Source of the DNA: Paracoccaceae bacterium
GTDB taxonomy: Bacteria; Pseudomonadota; Alphaproteobacteria; Rhodobacterales; Rhodobacteraceae
Direction: 5' to 3'
Assembly (NCBI GenBank): GCA_006227805.1
Contig: SBFT01000152.1
Span: 1-9,015 of the forward strand
DNA: 9,015 bases
The notes below the pieces were generated by a model. It did no database searches and was not told the origin of the DNA. It saw only the letters and a list, made by a program, of their open reading frames with translations. Shown here in pieces: positions 7,105 to 9,015 of this stretch. Position 1 is the stretch's first letter. Each line of letters starts with the position of its first letter. A program made the translations under genes and the position numbers.

Positions 7105-7253
7105 CCAGGGGGCTCCGGCTGGAATTCGGCGCCAACCTGCCGCCGGGACCCCGACAAGTCAAATCGCCTTTTCTGCCTTCTCGCATCAGAAAATTTGATA
7201 CCTCGCCCGGCGCGCCGCTTTTCAACGCCGCACGCCGCCGCTAAGGGCAGGAC
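7105..7253. promoter_or_regulatory. Divergent intergenic region between the MFS gene and zapE
   Basis: This 149-base gap must carry promoters for both genes. It contains the most A/T-rich patch of the window (about 7155-7200). On the minus strand TTGACT (7162 to 7157) resembles a sigma-70 -35 box, but the hexamer 17 bases further on (CAGGTT, 7139 to 7134) is a poor -10, so the MFS promoter is only a candidate. On the plus strand the AAATTTGATA patch at 7191-7200 could be part of a zapE promoter, without a good partner. AAGGG at 7243-7247 is a good ribosome binding site 6 bases before the zapE ATG. Confidence 0.45.
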
Positions 7254-8312
7254 ATGACCGATGTGACGGCCCTCTATACCGCCCGCGTCGCGACGGGAGC
7301 GCTGACCCGCGATCCGGCGCAGGAAGCGGTGTTGCCCGAATTCCAGCGCATCGCCGACGCGCTGGCGCAACCGGTCAGGAAGGGCCTGTTCCGCCGCGCG
7401 CCCGAACCGCCGAAGGGCCTCTATCTCTGGGGCGGGGTCGGGCGCGGCAAGTCGATGCTGATCGACCTCTTTGTCGAGGCCTGCGAGGGCGCAGCCGTGC
7501 GCCGGGTCCATTTCCATGCCTTCATGCAGGAAATCCACGCCGCGATGCACCAGGCGCGCAAGCGCGGGGTGGATGACGCGATCGCGCCGGTCGCGGCGGA
7601 TGTGGCGCGCGCAGTGCGGTGCCTGGCCTTCGACGAGATGCAGATCACCGACATCACCGACGCGATGATCGTGGGGCGGCTGTTCGAGGCGCTGTTCAAG
7701 GCCGGTGTCGTGGTGGTCACCACCTCGAACCGGGTGCCGGACGATCTCTACAAGAACGGGCTGAACCGGCAGATCTTCCTGCCCTTCATCGAGATGCTGA
7801 AGACACGGATGGTGGTCCATGAACTGGCCAGCCCCACCGATTACCGGCAGAACCGGCTGGGCGGCACGCCGGTCTACTTCACGCCTGCGGGGGCTGCGGC
7901 GCGGGCGGCGCTGGACGGGGTGTGGGACGATCTGGCGGGCGGCGCGGGATCGGAACTGGTCCTGACGGTGCAGGGGCGCATGGTGGCCCTGCCCGCCTTC
8001 CGCAACGGGGTGGCGCGGGCGACCTTCTACGAGGTCTGCGGGCGGCCGCTGGGTCCGGCGGATTACCTGGCCATCGCGGAGGCGTTGCGCGTGCTGATCC
8101 TCGACGACATCCCGCGCCTGTCGCGGTCGAACTTCAACGAGGCGAGGCGCTTCGTCACCCTGATCGACGCGCTCTACGAGGCGAAGGTCAGGCTGATCTG
8201 TTCGGCGGCGGCCGAACCCGAAATGCTCTATGTCGAGGGCGAGGGCACATTCGAGTTCGAACGCACCGCCAGCCGCCTGCGCGAGATGCAGGCCGAAGGC
8301 TGGGGCGCCTGA
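7254..8312 (+). CDS. zapE: Cell division protein ZapE (AFG1-like AAA+-type ATPase)
   Basis: P-loop ATPase of the ZapE/AFG1 (LACE1) family (PF03969). In Escherichia coli ZapE associates with the division ring and affects FtsZ assembly; mitochondrial AFG1 helps degrade or extract inner-membrane proteins. The 352 residues are close to the usual length of about 375. Visible landmarks are GLYLWGGVGRGKSML with Walker A at 60-67 (Lys66), VHFHAFMQEIH (85-95), Walker B CLAFDEMQITD (Asp127, Glu128), the sensor TTSNRVPDDLY (156-166), NRQIFLPFIEML (171-182) and the family's C-terminal LDDIPRLSRSNFNEARRF (283-300). No membrane segment is present, so it is a cytoplasmic or peripheral protein. The start follows AAGGG by 6 bases. 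The gene stands alone on its strand here, divergent from the MFS gene and ending 4 bases from a convergent gene. Confidence 0.96.
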   Translation: MTDVTALYTARVATGALTRDPAQEAVLPEFQRIADALAQPVRKGLFRRAPEPPKGLYLWGGVGRGKSMLIDLFVEACEGAAVRRVHFHAFMQEIHAAMHQARKRGVDDAIAPVAADVARAVRCLAFDEMQITDITDAMIVGRLFEALFKAGVVVVTTSNRVPDDLYKNGLNRQIFLPFIEMLKTRMVVHELASPTDYRQNRLGGTPVYFTPAGAAARAALDGVWDDLAGGAGSELVLTVQGRMVALPAFRNGVARATFYEVCGRPLGPADYLAIAEALRVLILDDIPRLSRSNFNEARRFVTLIDALYEAKVRLICSAAAEPEMLYVEGEGTFEFERTASRLREMQAEGWGA

Positions 8313-8316
8313 GGCC

Positions 8317-9015
8317 CTATCCCGCCTTCATCTGCCGCGCGGCGGCGGTGTAGCCGCCCGCCGCGCCGTCGATGAAATGGACGTGGTCGTCGCCCAGCGC
8401 CGAGGGCACGAAACAGGTCATCATCGCCTCGGCCTGTTCGGACAGGCCATAGCGCAGCAGGCCCGCCGCCTGTGCCGCGTCCAGTTCGGCGATCAGGGCG
8501 GCGCGGGTCGCCGGGTCAATGTCGATCGTCATCTTCAGCCCGTCGTCCAGCTTGCGGAAATCGGCATTGGCCGAGACCGTGCGCCTGTAGCGACGGGGAT
8601 CGAAGCCTCCGATCCTGCGGCCCATCCGCAGGATCACCCAGGCCAGGGCCAGACCCGCCGTCAGCCTGACGCGCCGCCACAAGGGCGATGCGGCGCGCGT
8701 GTCCAGCCGCGCCTCGATCGCCACGCCATCCCTGGGCCAGTCGGCGGGGGGACCCTCCTCGGGGACCGGGTGGCCATCCCGTGCGAGGCGGCGCGTCACC
8801 GCCACGATGCGCGCCATGGCCGCGGCATGGGCGGCGGGGTCGGCGCCGTCCTGCGGACGCGTGACCAGCGACAGGATGGTGCCGTTGCGTGCGGGGATAT
8901 GCGCCCATCGGCAGGACAGGCCCGTGAGGTCGGGCTGGGTGCCGGGCGGGGCCGGGGCCACGACGTAATCGCCCGCCTTCATCCGCGTCTCGGCCCAGGC
9001 AAGGCCCCCGCCCGA
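8317..9015 (-). CDS. DUF3095 domain protein, C-terminal part (5' end off window)
   Basis: The reading frame is open to the right edge, giving the last 232 residues; the first in-window residues are SGGGLAWAETRMKAGDYVV. The ATG at 8980-8982 is internal to this conserved stretch and is not the start. Later segments are GLSCRWAHIPARNGTILSL, a short hydrophobic patch (LTAGLALAWVILRMG), ANADFRKLDDGLKMTIDI, and the C-terminal MTCFVPSALGDDHVHFIDGA with GGYTAAARQMK at the very end. I recognise this pattern as DUF3095 (PF11294), whose members are about 370-390 residues, so roughly the C-terminal 60 percent is present. The function of the family is unknown to me. The stop lies 4 bases from the zapE stop. 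Assignment is from memory of the family, so moderately sure. Confidence 0.8.
   Translation of the reverse strand, partial: SGGGLAWAETRMKAGDYVVAPAPPGTQPDLTGLSCRWAHIPARNGTILSLVTRPQDGADPAAHAAAMARIVAVTRRLARDGHPVPEEGPPADWPRDGVAIEARLDTRAASPLWRRVRLTAGLALAWVILRMGRRIGGFDPRRYRRTVSANADFRKLDDGLKMTIDIDPATRAALIAELDAAQAAGLLRYGLSEQAEAMMTCFVPSALGDDHVHFIDGAAGGYTAAARQMKAG

Noticed and set aside
5848..7257. Long plus-strand open frame (469 codons) opposite the MFS gene
   Set aside because: Low-complexity Gly/Arg/Gln/Asp/His composition, the exact antisense of a convincing 12-helix transporter; no homology pattern is visible.
8980..8982. ATG as the start of the DUF3095 gene
   Set aside because: The frame stays open to the window edge and the residues before this Met (SGGGLAWAETR) look conserved, so the true start lies outside the window.

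Overview
The window looks like chromosomal DNA of a high-GC alphaproteobacterium, most likely Rhodobacterales/Rhodobacteraceae (Paracoccus, Rhodovulum or Rhodobacter-like). This rests on the strong G/C bias at third codon positions, the dense packing with start-stop overlaps, and protein sequences that read like that group. It is an inference from style, not from a marker gene. Coding density is very high, no gap reaches 300 bases, and I see no RNA gene, insertion sequence, CRISPR array, attachment site or origin.

Layout. Left edge: the N-terminal part of a SulP-family anion transporter reads leftwards out of the window. A 160-base divergent gap with short dyads separates it from a rightward group of six genes: an AEC-family permease, S-formylglutathione hydrolase (fghA), a DUF188/UPF0178 protein, a YihX-like HAD phosphatase, an ornithine cyclodeaminase/mu-crystallin-family protein and an N-terminally anchored alpha/beta hydrolase. 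From fghA on, each start codon overlaps the previous stop (ATGA three times, then TGATG), so the last five genes are almost certainly one translationally coupled transcript. The AEC gene lies 43 bases upstream and probably belongs to it.

An MFS transporter then reads leftwards and meets the hydrolase gene across a 24-base gap. Its start lies 149 bases from the divergent zapE gene (AFG1-like cell-division ATPase). zapE in turn ends 4 bases from the stop of a leftward gene for a DUF3095-family protein that is cut by the right edge.

Function. Only fghA has a precise pathway role, the thiol-dependent detoxification of formaldehyde. Its coupled neighbours look like general metabolite-handling or housekeeping enzymes rather than steps of one recognisable pathway. 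Three transporters (SulP, AEC, MFS) flank the operon, with substrates that cannot be fixed from sequence alone. I found no convincing sign of a new defence, mobile or biosynthetic system. The points worth a second look are the operon's odd composition, a Lys-for-Arg change in the cyclodeaminase-like protein, and possible operator dyads in the divergent gaps.
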